A stretch of 64,000 bases of DNA. Origin: Catenaria anguillulae PL171 (Eukaryota; Blastocladiomycota; Blastocladiomycetes; Blastocladiales; Catenariaceae). Position 1 is the stretch's first letter. Every line of letters begins with the position of its first letter. The stretch covers positions 310,001-374,000 of the forward strand of contig MCFL01000024.1 of assembly GCA_002102555.1 (NCBI GenBank), given 5' to 3'. The notes under the pieces are model-generated. The model had not been told where the DNA came from, did not search any database, and was given only the letters and a program-made list of their open reading frames with translations. The translations under genes were made by a program, and so were the position numbers. This document shows positions 1 through 12,800 of this stretch, piece after piece.

Positions 1-214
1 GCTCCAGCAAGCTCTTCGCTTCCGCGATAGATCTCTTGGCATCATCGCCAAAGACCACCAAGTCCAAGCGCCACAACTCGCCACTGCTGATTGCCTTACT
101 TGCAGAAGACGATGGAGGTGCGACATTCTGCTTTTGTGTCATGCCAACTTTTGCTACATGCTGACCCATCTGTTCCATTGCCTTGTCAGATTTGAGCTCG
201 TCATCCCGCTCCAT
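1..214 (-). CDS. N-terminal part of unidentified protein, runs off left edge
   Basis: Reading leftwards from an ATG at 214-212, the minus strand stays open for all 71 codons to the window edge. The peptide begins MERDDELKSDKAMEQMGQHV, has a short serine/proline stretch and then an amphipathic, charged segment (ELWRLDLVVFGDDAKRSI) that looks like helical or coiled-coil protein. An in-frame stop lies just upstream of the ATG, so this is the plausible start. I do not recognise the family. Support is the open frame and protein-like composition only; no intron or conserved motif confirms it. Its 5' side faces the integrase relic. Confidence 0.45.
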   Translation of the reverse strand, partial: MERDDELKSDKAMEQMGQHVAKVGMTQKQNVAPPSSSASKAISSGELWRLDLVVFGDDAKRSIAEAKSLLE

Positions 215-391
215 TGGTCCGCTCCTTCATGCTTGCTTTGCGGCAAACACCCATCGATCCTCGCCGCTCGGCTGGCACATGTGCGTCAGCAGCCTCGTAT
301 CGCGTCATACCAATACCACGAAAATGTGGCCATTGAGGTGGAACGGGTATGCACGAGGGCACTTTTTCCAACCTGTTGTAACCCACGGTGT

Positions 392-1307
392 CTGACGCAA
401 GCCATTTACCGCCATCTAGTGTGGGATTCGTGTTGGACGGGAAATGCTCACAACTTCGATCGAGAATCCCGAACGGGAACTTGATGATACCCCGCACGCC
501 TCGTAAGCCTTGCTCAGTGGTACCTGTACCGCGAGGAGTTCATTCTCCGACGCAATAACGCTTACACTCGAATCGTCCGCCGACCATTCGTCACCAACTT
601 TTTCGGGGACGTTTTGTGTATTGATCAAAATGAAAAGTTGCAAGCGTACCGGTACCACGCCTACCAGTTCGTACCCATTCACTTTCTCGGCCTCACCTGG
701 AACCATTTATCATGACACGATGGCTTCTCGTTCTTGACATAGACTTGCCGTGAACCAATTTGGCCTATGGCACCGGGTCACTTGTGATCGTGGAACAGAA
801 AATGTCCTTGTCATTCACGGCCAAAATCACCACGCCCGCCTGCACGAGGTGCCATACGTCATCGACAATCCCGGCCGCGAATCTGCCCGTGTCGATCCAT
901 CTACAAGCAACACACGTGCCGAATACCAATGGCGATTTCTCAACCAGGGCGCCACTCGGCCCATGCTCTTGACTCTCGACACTATGTTTGCCAACCACGA
1001 CTTTGACCTGGGCAATGACGTGCACAAGTTTTGCGTGGCTACGGCAGCATGCTCCATCGCCAATGTGCTCATTGACCGCCTTTTTGGCCAGCTCGTCAAC
1101 CGCCGCATTGATCGAGTTGGGCGTCCAAAGCACGTCATGAAGAATCAGTTCAACACTATGCCTTTAATTCCTGGATCGCTTCTGGACACAGGTGCCGTGG
1201 CGGCAGAGTACATCGCTCAAGGGGGTTCCATCATTCTGGAAATGGAACTCCGCGACCCGCTAAGTGAGTGGCCAGAGAGCTTCAGGCCGAGCGCAAAACC
1301 CGCTTAG
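392..1307 (+). pseudogene. Degenerate integrase-core (DDE, rve_3-like) transposase relic
   Basis: Pieces of one protein in different frames follow each other in the order of the integrase-core proteins common in fungal genomes. A helix-turn-helix-like piece (392-424, then 423-503, with GIRVGREML) is followed by a segment at 488-715 with RRPF and CIDQNEKL, matching the first catalytic Asp region. A third piece at 750-1307 carries RVTCDRGTENV (second Asp) and NTRAEYQWRFLN (Glu), then a C-terminal block ending RRIDRVGRPKH. Spacing between the three acidic residues (about 59 and 44 codons) fits the family although at least two frame changes and stops intervene. Strong substitution and frame breaks point to a dead copy; an unusual intron-containing gene is the alternative. 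No terminal inverted repeats or target duplication were seen. Confidence 0.6.
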
Positions 1308-1743
1308 ATGCAACCGTAACTTGGACATGATTGCTTCCGAAATTGTCTGTCCCTTTCATCCCACGCACTCTCCACTCTTCCGTCAGTACATCTTGGACTC
1401 TCTACAACGGTTGCACTCCTCGGCACTGTGTATTTTCGCATCGCTCTCAATTAATCCTGTTTTGGTTCCCCACATTTTATGCGAGACTGTTGTACCGATG
1501 AGCGGACGTTGCAAATGTCTGAGTCGCACATTGTACTGCTATCGGGTGCTCAATGTTTCTAAGTATTAGTCACACTTAGTGTACGTGTGGACCTTTATAT
1601 ATGAACACTTCATAGGCAAAGCTCGGTCAGAGTTGCCCCCTACCCAGCACTTCAGATGAGCAGCCATCGCGTGGAAAGCCATCGCATTGTCATATGCCGA
1701 TACTCCGTACAAGAAAATTCGAAGGCAACTATATGCAAGCGCC
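1308..1743. other. Intergenic, nothing recognised
   Basis: No convincing open frame, RNA gene or repeat. It lies between the integrase relic and the first seven-helix gene and presumably holds that gene's promoter. Confidence 0.5.
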
Positions 1744-2985
1744 ATGTCGGATGCAAATGCCTCCAATTCAACCGATGTCGTGGTGGGCGGCGAAGAAACC
1801 GTGTGTGTCCTCATCGCAAGTGACCCCCCCCCAAGCCAGAAGTAACGCGACAATCGGTTACAATAATAGTGCACTAACCAACAAGGTCGGCTCATGCACA
1901 GGAGTACTTTGTATGGAGCGGCGAGAGTTTTTTTGTCGGGACAAACATCACTTTCCACCTTGCTGCGCTCTGGACGTGCCTCATGTACATTCGAAATCGT
2001 GCACCCACTCGCGCATACTTCATGGGAACCGCGGTCGTGGCCACAATTCGATGCATCGAGGTATTTCTCGGCGCCGCTGCAGTCACACACAGCGAATCGT
2101 CGGTTCCAATGGCAATGACCAAGGCATTCTTCAGTGCTGTGAGTCATTCAACGTTACTGTTGATTCACGTTCGAAGGCACGCATCGTGCGAGTATCCAGT
2201 CCATGACCGCACAGCACGCACCAACTGGAGGTCTGACGATGACGCTGTTGCATAGGGTCCAGTCCATGGCGCATCACTCTCTGGACCAAGACTCGACCTT
2301 TCGTCGGCTCTTTCTGGTGTTTGTAGTCCTCGTTTTCATCAGTGTCATCACATTGCTTTGGAGCGTTGCCGACACAATCCTCCCGCTCACGCTTCAAACC
2401 CAAGTTACGTCGTACACGGTGACCTTGGGAAATATTGGTTCGTGGCATGCCCTCTGTCTAGGCATTTCACTGCAAACGCTCATTCCACACAATACCAATT
2501 GACATTTTTTGAGTACCAGCCTCGGCCACGCTCGTCAACTTGACCCATGTGATCCTGCTTCTGTACGCCATGTCCATTCAATACCAAGAAACGCGCAGTC
2601 CAACGCTCCTAGTCAAACCTGCGCTGATGTGGTGGACCGGAGCTATGTTTGGGCTGGCTTGTCTTGGCAACACGGTCGCCGTTGGACTGTGCGCAATCGA
2701 CCCACTGTTTGATCCTCAATGGGGTTTGTCAAACTTGATGATTGGGGTTCAAACGCATGCATTTACAACGTACGTTTGACGAAGCGGACGATATCGTGCC
2801 TGTATTGCCGGCTTGATTGACTCGGCATTTACTGTGGTCAATCATTGATTCAAATCAGGCTGCTCGAGTACTATTGCAAGCGGCCCAAGGTCAGAACGAG
2901 CGTCTCGACGTCTGACACGTCACTTGATCCGGCAAGCGACCAAATGAAAAAGAAGCCGCATGTCGAAAAAACGGGCTCGCGATGA
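1744..2985 (+). CDS. Seven-helix membrane protein, family copy 1 (5 exons)
   Basis: Exon model 1744-1800, 1902-2176, 2256-2437, 2520-2769, 2859-2985, giving 296 residues with all phases closing. Seven hydrophobic segments are visible, the first beginning at the family motif FVWSGESFFVG and the last at LMIGVQTHAFTT, followed by a basic tail rich in Lys. It belongs with the copies at 29.6, 36.6 and 49.2 kb: all have a very short first exon ending in phase 0, a second exon of 275-278 nt, and a phase-2 intron after an Arg codon. In this copy that second intron uses a GC donor (GCACGC). Two extra introns here are absent from the other copies. Function unknown; the topology resembles a receptor-like or transporter-like protein but no named family was recognised. 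Confidence 0.7.
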
Positions 2986-3151
2986 CACATACTGTTAGGC
3001 CGATATTAGAGGCAGATGACAAAGAAGAGGGTATACATGAAATTCTTGGTTCAAAATGGAACGGACACGTTCGTTCAAGTGTACAAAGTGTAAGTGACAG
3101 GTGTCGATGGTTTGTGCACGTAGTATCAAGCGCGGTCAAGCATGTCTGCAC

Positions 3152-5535
3152 TCAATCGTCCTTGACCTCCATACTCGTGATACGGTTTGCGCCGGATGCT
3201 TGCTCCATGTGCGCAGCCAAGTACTCGCGGCCACCGCCGTACGACTTGACGTCCTCGACCATCATGTACCTTGTTGTCACCTTGGACCGCGTGTACGTTT
3301 GGAGGACGTAGCCATCTAAATAAACATGTCGAGAGTTGAATGAGCAAGTCAGGATTTAAAGCCAGAACAAGAGACCAAACAGTTGGACACGTACGGCGAT
3401 ACAAGTCGACCCACTGAGCACCCTTGTTGAACCACTTGAGCACGGGCGCGGCCAGCTTGTGCTTCCAGCGCTTGTCCGACATGGGCGTTGACGATGTGGT
3501 GCTTGGCGTGACGTACTCGGTCATGACGCTGCCATGGCCTGTGTGCTTGTCGTACTTGCTCTTGTCGGCAAACAGATTGGATACGTAACTGGCGTGGAAA
3601 TCACCAGTGAGAATGAGCGTATTGTTGATGCGGCGCTGGTTGACAAAGTTGAGCAAGCCGTCACGGGCAGCCGGATAGCCTATGCAAGGAATCAAAGGTG
3701 GGTGAGTGCGTGGGTGTTGACATGGCGACGAAACAAGCCAAGCAAGGTGTGTCAAAACGAACGAACCCATCCAGGTATCACTCGTCAACGGGATCTCCCA
3801 GCCCAAAATGCGCTGCAACACGGGCGCAAACAGGACTTGCTGAGCAACCACCTTCCACTCTGCCCTCGACCCTTCAAGATTGCCATACAGCCATGCCTCC
3901 TGGTCCTTGGAAATCAGCCTGCGCGTCCCGCGATTGCCCCTCGCCTGCTCGTCGCGTCCATCCGCCCGTGTATCCATGAGAATCACATCGGCCAGCGTGC
4001 CAAACGAAAACTTGCGGTACACGCGGTACATGTCATCCTTTGCGTTTTGCGGGCGGATCGGCATGTACTCGTGGAATGCTCGAGCGGCGGCAAACTTGCG
4101 CTGCGAAAAGGGTCCGTCGCGGGTCGGGTCGTGGTCGGGCGCACCGTCGTTCCAAGTGTTGTCGGCAAACTCGTGGTCTGAACATATGTACATGAGTCAC
4201 AACATCGAGCAGTGAGTGATCGTCTTTCTCGACTTTTGTTCCAACTGAAATATGGACGCACCATCCCAGATGGCCACAAACGGCTTGACGGCGTGCATGC
4301 GCTGCAGCGCCTTGTCCGTCTTGTACTGAGCATGTCGCTGGCGGTAGTCGGTCAAGGTGACAATGTTTTTCGCGGGAACCGGGTTGCGAGTGGCGGGCAA
4401 CGCCTTGATGGGACTTGGGTACGACTTGAGATCGTATTCGTAAATGTAATCTATGGAGGTAAGGAAAATCATGAAAGGCGTCAGCGTTCCAAGAGGGAAA
4501 CAGAGTCGTAGATCTCAAGAGACTCGCATTCTTTACCTCCAAGACCAACAACAACATCGACCTCCTTGCGCTCCGCAATCCGGTCGTACGAATGGAACCA
4601 CCCGTGAGCCATGTTGGAGCATGTGACAATGGCCAGGTTGAGCTCATTGACTTGGTCGGTCTCGCGCGGAAGCGTCTTGGTCTCCGCAATGGGGCTAACA
4701 GCGTCGCCAGACTTGAATCGGTAAAAGTACGTCGTGCGAGGAGACAAGCCCTTGACGTCCACCTATCAGCATGCGAGAGAAGGATGAGCATCTTAATCAT
4801 CTGCCTGTGGCAGCGTGGCCGTGCCGGAAGATTTGGGGGAAAGACGCACCTTGACGACGTAGTCAACATCGTCTGAAGTGAGGACGGTTCCACGAAACAC
4901 CGGCTGCCGGCGAAACTGAGCATCTTGCGAAACCTCGTACTGAACGACCACCGGACTGGAGCGAGGTCCGCGATTGGTGATCTTGGTCCAAATAATCACG
5001 CTCGACTCAAGGGGATCTATTTGCGTGCACACAATGGGGGGAGACACGGTCACTGACGTTGGGGAGGCCGATCGTGCACAAAACACCGTAATGAGTGGGA
5101 AACTAGTTGTAAAGACGTACCCCCGGATGCGACACCGTGCTCAAAGGAAACAGGGGGATGCTGGAACCTGTTGCGACGACGACGACCGTGCATGAACTCG
5201 TCGCCAAACGAGTCCGGGTCGTCCGGGTTGGGCACGCGACCAGCACTCGGAGTGTCTTGGGTGTTGCGGCGGGGCTGCGGATTGGCCGTTGCCATTTGCC
5301 TGCTCCTGGGCGCATGACCGAGAAGTGTCATTGCGTGGCGGTCATTGAGCGGGACAGCTAGTTGTGGGACGTTTGTGAATGGCGATTGGAACGCGAGGTT
5401 TGCGTCGACATTGTCGAGAAGTGCATTAGGGTTGAATACAACAGACTCTCGGTCTGAAGAAGACTCACCCATGACTGAGGATCCAAATAGTGCGATGGCG
5501 AGGAGCGATACCAGTGGCAGCAGATAAAAGTGCAT
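3152..5535 (-). CDS. Secreted PhoD-type alkaline phosphatase/phosphodiesterase, copy 1 (7 exons)
   Basis: Exons 5535-5121, 5016-4850, 4762-4537, 4450-4262, 4177-3767, 3679-3395 and 3315-3152 give 618 residues. Residues 1-23 are a clear signal peptide. Next comes the PhoD N-terminal beta domain (FEHGVASGDP at about 131-140, then SVIIWTKI and TTYFYRF), then the metallophosphatase core: GDYIYEYD (269-276), WDDHEFADN (331-339) and TGDFHASY (494-501), the metal-ligand motifs of PhoD enzymes. The family hydrolyses phosphomono- or diesters with a Fe/Ca centre; a signal peptide suggests a secreted or wall/vacuolar enzyme for phosphate scavenging. A same-strand paralogue follows at 6715-8845; this copy has two additional introns and one shifted intron. 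Compared with copy 2 it has a longer N-terminal linker (about 50 residues, RRRRNR). Confidence 0.9.
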
Positions 5536-6714
5536 GATATTGCGTGTCCGAGTAGTGGATTGAGGTCGAGTTGTCTAGTGAGTGCGGTCTAGGCAGCATC
5601 TATTGTTGGAAATACTACATACGTTGATTGAAGAGGGAATGGCATGTATTTGAGTGAGCGAGGGGGCACGACTGCATGGGACGGGCAACCGCAAACAAAC
5701 GCCACGGGGAGAACAATGCACGCCTTTGTGTGGTCTCAGTCACGGCCCGTTGGCCTCGGGGAACAGTGCAAACACAGCAGGAGCAATTGGCGGCTAACTT
5801 GGAGCGGACATATTGTCGTTGGTCCGTCTCCGCTCACCTGGCAACTGTTCCGCCAGTCTCAAAGTCGCAAGGGATCTCGGGAATGCGGGGCCGTTGACAT
5901 TGGGTAGCATGTAAATTTCATACCTTGCTTGAAACCACTGGAGTTCTGATGGGCGTGGGTTGGGTCTGAACTAGGAGGCAATACAGTGTCGTAGGTTAGG
6001 CGATTGAGGTCATTATTCAGTACTTATGGCACGCTGCTGGAATAAATGTGACGCTGGCATTTATGGCTGAGCGCCGATGTTTCAGCTGAGACATTCGTCG
6101 TGGCCAAGACGGGTCCATTCATCCGACGACGAACGCGCTCACGGCCGGTTGCTCACGGCTCACTGCTTCAACACTCCTGCATCATCCGCATCCGACTACT
6201 TTGCAGCCAATCTTTGGCAACGATCGTCGGGGACTAAAGGTAGGGGCGACAAATCCTGGGGCTGACGTAGATGAGGGCGGTTGCGTGGTTGTTGAAAATG
6301 TTGCAACAAGCTTCTCGATACCATTTGGCCAATTCTTTCATGGTACAAGGACACCGTCGCGGGCCGGTAGGGGCGGGATCAGCAGGCTTGGTGCGCCATG
6401 GCGCTGGGAGCAGATGCCGGTGCAGCTGGCTGCCGACGACGCTGGGGCCCATGAGTCAACCGGTCAAGTTGTGCAGACAAGGCAGGTCGCATTGCAATTG
6501 GTGGAGAATTGTCCAAGTATCATTGTTGCCGTCGACATGCTTGTTTTCCACCACAGCTCGAGCCGGAGTGGATCTGCGTCCTGTCACCGCTCATCTTGAC
6601 ACGAATCGTTGAAAAGACATACTTGCTTGCACGGCACAGGTTCCTGAATGCAGTGCAATGCCAAGGTCAAAATCAAGTCTATTAGTGGTACAATAAAGGG
6701 AGACAGTGTGACTA
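5536..6714. other. Intergenic between the two PhoD genes
   Basis: No convincing coding frame, RNA or mobile element. It contains the upstream region of copy 1 and the 3' end of copy 2; the short frames seen here have no recognisable motif. Confidence 0.5.
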
Positions 6715-8845
6715 TTACGGAATGTAAGTCTTAGTGATGCGGTTGGATCCCGAATTGCTTTCGAGCACCGCGCCCAAAATCTCAGTGTCGTCTGCCCTGT
6801 CCTTGATGGAACGCATAAAGTAGTGCTCGGTGCGGACACGCTGGCGGTCAAAGTTGACCAGCATGTAGCCATCTGTTACAAGTTGACGGTCAACAACAGT
6901 CACAACACAAAATGGAAAGAAACTAAACGCTCGCGTACGTTGGTACAAATCGACGAATTTCGCACCCTTGTTCGTGGCATGCACAACAGGAACCGCCAAC
7001 TTGTTGAGGAACCATGAATCTTGCGCAGGTCCGGCCGATGTGACCGACGTGACGGCAAACTCGACCGCGACCGAGCCCTTTCCGGAGCGGCGCTCGTACT
7101 TGCGCTCGTCCCGATACAAATCAGAAGCCACAGAACTGTGGAAATCTCCTGTGAGGACGACGACGTTGTTGATCTTCTTGTCTTCAATCAGGCCAAGTAG
7201 GGCATTACGGGTGGTTGGGTACGCGATCCACATGTCGCCCGTCACACTCCATTCCCAATCCAAGATTTTGCCGGGCATCTGGGCCAAGATGATCTGGTTG
7301 CCGAGCACCTTCCATTGCGCCTTGGACTCGACAAGCGACGTGTGCAGCCACTTTTCCTGCTCGGCGCCAATAAGCTTGCGTGTGGGCCGGTCCTTGCCGG
7401 TCCATCCATTGCCGCCCGTCTCGCGGCCTTCGATGCGCGTATCCAACATCAACAAGTCGACCAGGTCACCGTACTTGAAGCCGCGGTAGATCTTGAGCAG
7501 GTCGGCAGATGCCTCACCCGTGCGGATTGGAATGTACTCGTGGAACGCACGAGCGGCGACCAATTTGCGAGTGGCCCACGTCCCGTCAGTGGCGGGTTTG
7601 TGATCGAGGGAGCCGTTTTGGAAGGCATTGTCGGCAAACTCGTGGTCTGACAAGATAGATGCAGAATGCGCGGCAAGATTGAGTCATGTTGTCCCTCACG
7701 CACAAAAAGCAAATAGTGACGTACCATCCCACACTTGAATGAATGGATGAGCAGCGTGCACAAGTTGCAAATCGGCATCCGTCTTATACTGAGCGTGGCG
7801 CTGGCGGTAATCGGACAAGGAAGTGATGGTCTTGGCGGGCATCGGATTGCGCTCGGCTGGCAGAGCACCGCCAATTGCCGGGTAGCTAGCGAGGTCGTAT
7901 TCTGTTTGGAAATCACAAGGTTGGTAAACAAGAATCAGTGGGTGATGTGACGGAAAGACCAAAACACCTACCGTAAATGTAATCACCAAGATGGATCACG
8001 GCATCCAAGTCCTTCTTCGCCATTTGCCGGTAAGCGACAAAATACCCGTGAGGCATATTGCTGCACGATACCAGGCCCAATCGCAAGTTATCGACAGTAG
8101 CGTTGGCGGCGGGGAAGGTCTTGGTGCGGCCAACGGGCGAGACGACACCGCCAGCGTTGAAACGATAGAAATAGGTCGTTTGCGGGGCAAGATCGGTGGC
8201 ATCCACCTTCACAGTCCAGTCCACGTCTGCCGACGTGACAACGGTCCCCGTTTTCACGATGGTGGCAAAGTCGCGGGTGGTGGACACCTCGTACGAGACG
8301 CTGGCCGAGGCGACAGAGGCCGATTGTGGCGAGACACGGGTCCAGAGGATGACACGATCGGAAAGCGGATCTGCACATGTCAATGGGGATGTGGAGAGTG
8401 TCATGTTAATGTGAGAATGGCGAATGGCGAATGGAATGCATGGTTGGGAGTGGGGTGTCTCATGGAATGAATGGAGCTAAGCCGACAGGTGTCTCGCGTT
8501 CGCCTCAGCCACTCCGCCACCAACAGAAATTGCTGTTGGCGTCAATAAACGCCAACAAACCTATGCCCCAGTCACCCATCAACCAAAAAAAGTGCAAGGC
8601 TGCAACATACCACCACTCGCAACACCATGGATAAACGACACGTCGGCATTTGCGTCGCGCTTGGTCAACAAGTGGGTACGGGCAACTTGCGATGGCTCGA
8701 CGGCAAGGTGAGGGTAGTTGGCGAAGGGCGAGGCGTAGGCGAGGTTGTCTTGGTGGCGAGCGAGCAGCTCCTCGGGCGTCAAGGCGGCCGAAGCGAGCTG
8801 TGCAAACAGGATGATGGCCACAACGAACTTGACGGAGCGGACCAT
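6715..8845 (-). CDS. Secreted PhoD-type alkaline phosphatase/phosphodiesterase, copy 2 (5 exons)
   Basis: Exons 8845-8611, 8370-7972, 7901-7725, 7646-6939 and 6872-6715 give 558 residues. Signal peptide 1-20 (hydrophobic core VVAIILFAQLASA), PhoD N-terminal domain (FIHGVASGDP, TTYFYRF), then catalytic motifs GDYIYEYD (about 207-214), WDDHEFADN (269-277) and TGDFHSSV (436-443). Length and motif order match copy 1 throughout, so the two are a tandem duplication in the same orientation, now clearly diverged. Three introns are at identical codons and phases in both copies; the intron near DYIY is displaced by 12 nt, and two of copy 1's introns are missing here. The likely role is extracellular phosphate release, as for copy 1. 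Confidence 0.9.
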
Positions 8846-9866
8846 GTTGAATCGACTGATGGAGCACGGGCGATTGGTTGGCGTGGTGATGTTGGCTTGG
8901 CTATTTGAGTCAGGTCTACGATGCCTCTATTCGCTTAGGTGCAGAGCTTGCTGGTCCTGTCCAAATTGGAATGGGGAATCGCCGGCTTTTGAAGGCTCAC
9001 CAGCGACACCACTGCTTACCATATCCAGGCATCTACGCACAATGTGGTGCCTTTTCAACATGCTTCGACAGCCGCGGTGCACAAAGGTCGAAACGAAGGC
9101 AATTCGGGCGTTCTCAGAGGCATGCACACAATGAAAAACGTGATTTGTGGGAACTGTATCTGAAACGCCCTCACCTGTGGCGATTTGATGAAGCGTTTCA
9201 GATCTTAATTGCATGTCTTGCGTCATTCACAATCGATCGAGAACTTGCTGCTGCGTCAATGGGCCAATGAGCGATGCAATGAGGGTCCATAAGTCCATGA
9301 CAGAGGCTTCATTATGTAAATATCTTTACCCTCCAGCCTCGCCGGTTCCGAAAGTCGAATGGACTCCGAGTCTTCTTCAACGGAACGCACGATCGAACCT
9401 CGCATCCCAGCTATAAGTGGAACGAGAGAGTGGTTGGAGGGCATTGCGCCAACCGTTGAGGGTCCTCTTCAGCTGCTACTGGCCCCATGTTTGGCACAGG
9501 AAGGGGAGCACCAACCTCCATTCAGCATGCATCAAGCCACACCTGTAACTGTAGGCCCTCCGATCTGTCGTGGCTCAAGCAAACAAAAAAGCAGTGAGTC
9601 AGACTGCGGGACGGAAAATTTCGCACGGCGGATGGGCGGAAGATGCAAGAGCTGACGTGGATGAATTTCATCCAAGTTGCCGATTACGATGCAAATCACG
9701 AAATCAATAAAGCTTGCGTGCAACCCACTTCGTTCCCACCCGTTCCCACGTCCCTTGCCATGCCTGCAAGATATCGATATTGACTGTAGTGCACATGAGT
9801 TTGCGCACTTTCTGATTCCGACTTATTGACTTATTGCCGTGGTACTCTCCAAACCATTTACCGGCC
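8846..9866. other. Intergenic, divergent promoter region of PhoD copy 2 and the ABC transporter
   Basis: About 1 kb between two divergently transcribed starts. No coding frame with recognisable content and no repeat. It presumably holds both promoters; no clear TATA element stands out. Confidence 0.5.
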
Positions 9867-12800
9867 ATGACGACTTCCTCGACCCCGCCGACGTCGACAG
9901 CGACTCGTCCGGCTGCCGTCGATACCGCTCCCGCAAAAGACGGCCAATACACCCCCGTCGCAACCGCACCGCAAGATGCCGTTGCCAACGATGCCAAACC
10001 CTCCGACGCTGCCGTTGCTGGCACAGGCCTTCCGAGCCCGCCGCCCGTGTCCTTCACGGCACTCTTCCGCTATGCAAACTCGACCGACCGCTTCTTTATG
10101 ATTGCCGGCATGGTCGCGGCCGCTGTCATGGGCTCTGGCATGCCGCTCATGACGCTCGTGTTTGGTGATATCACCGAGAGCTTCAACAATTTCTACACTC
10201 AATCGCTTCTCCTCCCGCCTGGTGATCCTCGACTCATTGCAGGTCGCAAAAACCTCGAGTCCGAGATTATTCGCAACATTCTGTACTTTGTCGCCATTGG
10301 TGCCGGTGCATTCCTGTGTTCGTACCTGTCCAAGGCGCTGTGGATGGCAGCAGGCGAGCGCCAGGCCAAGCGCATCCGCGAGCTGTACCTCAAGAGTGTC
10401 CTCCGACAGGACATGGCCTTTTTCGACTCGACGGCTCCTGGCGATATCACGACTCGGTTGACGGCGGATGTTGCACTCGTGCAAGATGTACGTACTATTG
10501 GCCGTTGCCTTTCCTCGTCCGGTTATCGAGATCGTTGCTGACTTGCGAAACTGTGGCTGCATACAACAGGGTATCAGCGAAAAGGTGTCGCTTACCGCTC
10601 AGTTCGTCTTTACGTTTATTGCCAGTTTCGTCATTGCCTTCCTCAAGTCGGCCAAGCTCACCGGTGTCCTGCTCGCTGCCACGCCCCTGCTTGCCGCGTC
10701 GGGTGCTTTTGTATGTTCGGCCCTCACACTCCAGCACTTGCAACGTTCCAATGTTTCCCACTCACTGACCTAACTCCATGTGCTCCACAGATGGCCAAAC
10801 TCATTGGCGAAGCCACCAACAAATCGCAAGCCTCATACGCCTCTGCCGGCGCGATTGCACAAGAAGCCCTCCAAAACATTCGCACAGTGGTTGCCTTTGG
10901 CGGCCAACAGCGCTTGTCGGAAGCCTACGATAAGAACCTGATTGGCGCCTACAAGGTCAACACCAAGAAGGCCTTGTACGCCGGCGCCGGCCTGGGTATC
11001 ATGATGCTCTTCATGTTCAGCACGTACGCGCTTGCCTTTTGGTACGGCGCAACCCTCGTCAAGGTGGACGAAATCAATGGCGGCACCGTCATTACTGTCT
11101 TCTTCGCCGTCATGATTGGTGCATTTTCGCTTGGCAACTCGGGTCCCAACATTCAAGTGATTGCGACGGCGCGCGGTGCGGCGGCCAAAGTGTACAGCGT
11201 GATTGAGCGTGTCCCGAGCATCGATACGAGTTCCGAAGAAGGCGTGCGTGTGACCGAGCTCAAGGGCGATATCGAATTCCGCAACGTGTCGTTCCACTAC
11301 CCATCGCGGCCTGATATCCCAATCCTCAAGAACTTTTCGCTCAAGATCAAGGCCGGCGAAAACGTTGCGCTTGTCGGTCAATCGGGATCCGGCAAGTCGA
11401 CATTGATTCAGCTCTTGGAACGATTCTATGATCCGGTCGAGGGCGAAGTGCTCGTGGATGGCCGCAACATCAAGGAGTATCACTTGCAGTCGTATCGTCA
11501 GTGTATCGGTCTCGTGCAGCAGGAGCCTGTCCTCTTTGACGCGACCATTTCCGAGAATGTCGCGCTGGGTGCTCGGGAAGGTGTTCAAGTGTCGCGGGAC
11601 CAGATTATCGAAGTGTGCAAGTTGTCCAACGCCGCAAAGTTTATCGAAAAGCTTCCCGAGGGTTACGATACACCTGTGGGTGAGCGCGGTGCATTGCTCT
11701 CTGGTGGTCAGAAGGTAAATATCTATTCGATCATTTTTCCCCGCCTTTTTCGGAGCAACATACTCACCTCTTTCTTCCGTTTGCCATGTCTTTGCCTGCA
11801 AATAGCAACGTGTTGCGATTGCCCGTGCCGTCATTTCCCAGTGCAAGATCCTGTTGCTTGATGAGGCGACCTCGGCCCTCGATACGGAAAGTGAACGGGT
11901 TGTGCAGGATGCTCTCGACCGCGCTTCGCAAGGCCGTACCACCATCACTATTGCTCGTATGCATCTGAAGAATCGCCCAGCAATAAGAAACCCGTCGCAT
12001 CATGTGCTGACTCAACTTTTCGCTTCTGTCACCAACCATCACAGACCGTCTCTCCACTATCCGCGACTGCGACAACATTGTTGTCATGCGCCGTGGCGAA
12101 ATCGTTGAAGCTGGTCACCACGACGACCTACTTGCCTCGCAAGGTTACTACTCGGAACTCGTCAAGGCCCAAGAAGTGCGCACAAAGGAAGATGGTGACT
12201 CCAAGGCCGACTCGCCCGTCGACGTGGACGCTGTTGTGCTTGCCACTACCGTTGCCGACAACCACTTGGACGCCTCTGGGAATCGCTCTACCGTGGTTGC
12301 GGTGGAAATGGAGCCGCTCGTTGGCAAGTCATCGGATGCCAAGGCGTCGGCTTCGCATGGGAAGTTGGCGGCCGCCAGCACTGGCGACGTGACCAAGGAT
12401 GGCGAAAAGAAGTCGAGCGAGGGCGGCGTGCCCAATTTGGATGACCCAGAGGTGCTCGAGGCGCTTGCAAAGGAAGCCAAGGTTGACATGTTGCGATTGT
12501 TCAAGATGCAGGCACCCGAAGCATTCATCATCTTTTGCGGCATCATCGCCGCCGCGCTCAATGGCGCACATATGCCGCTCTTTTCCATCTTCTTTTCCAA
12601 GATCCTCAACGTGTTTGCCAACCCGGACAAGGACCAGATGCAGCGGGACGCAAACTTTTGGTCGCTCATGTTTGTGCTGCTTGCCGTGGCCATGCTGTTT
12701 ATCAACTTGTTCCAGCACTCGCTGTTTGGTATTGCGGGCGAGCGCTTGACAAAGCGAGTGCGCAGTATGTCGTTCCGTGCCATGTTGAGGCAAAACATTG

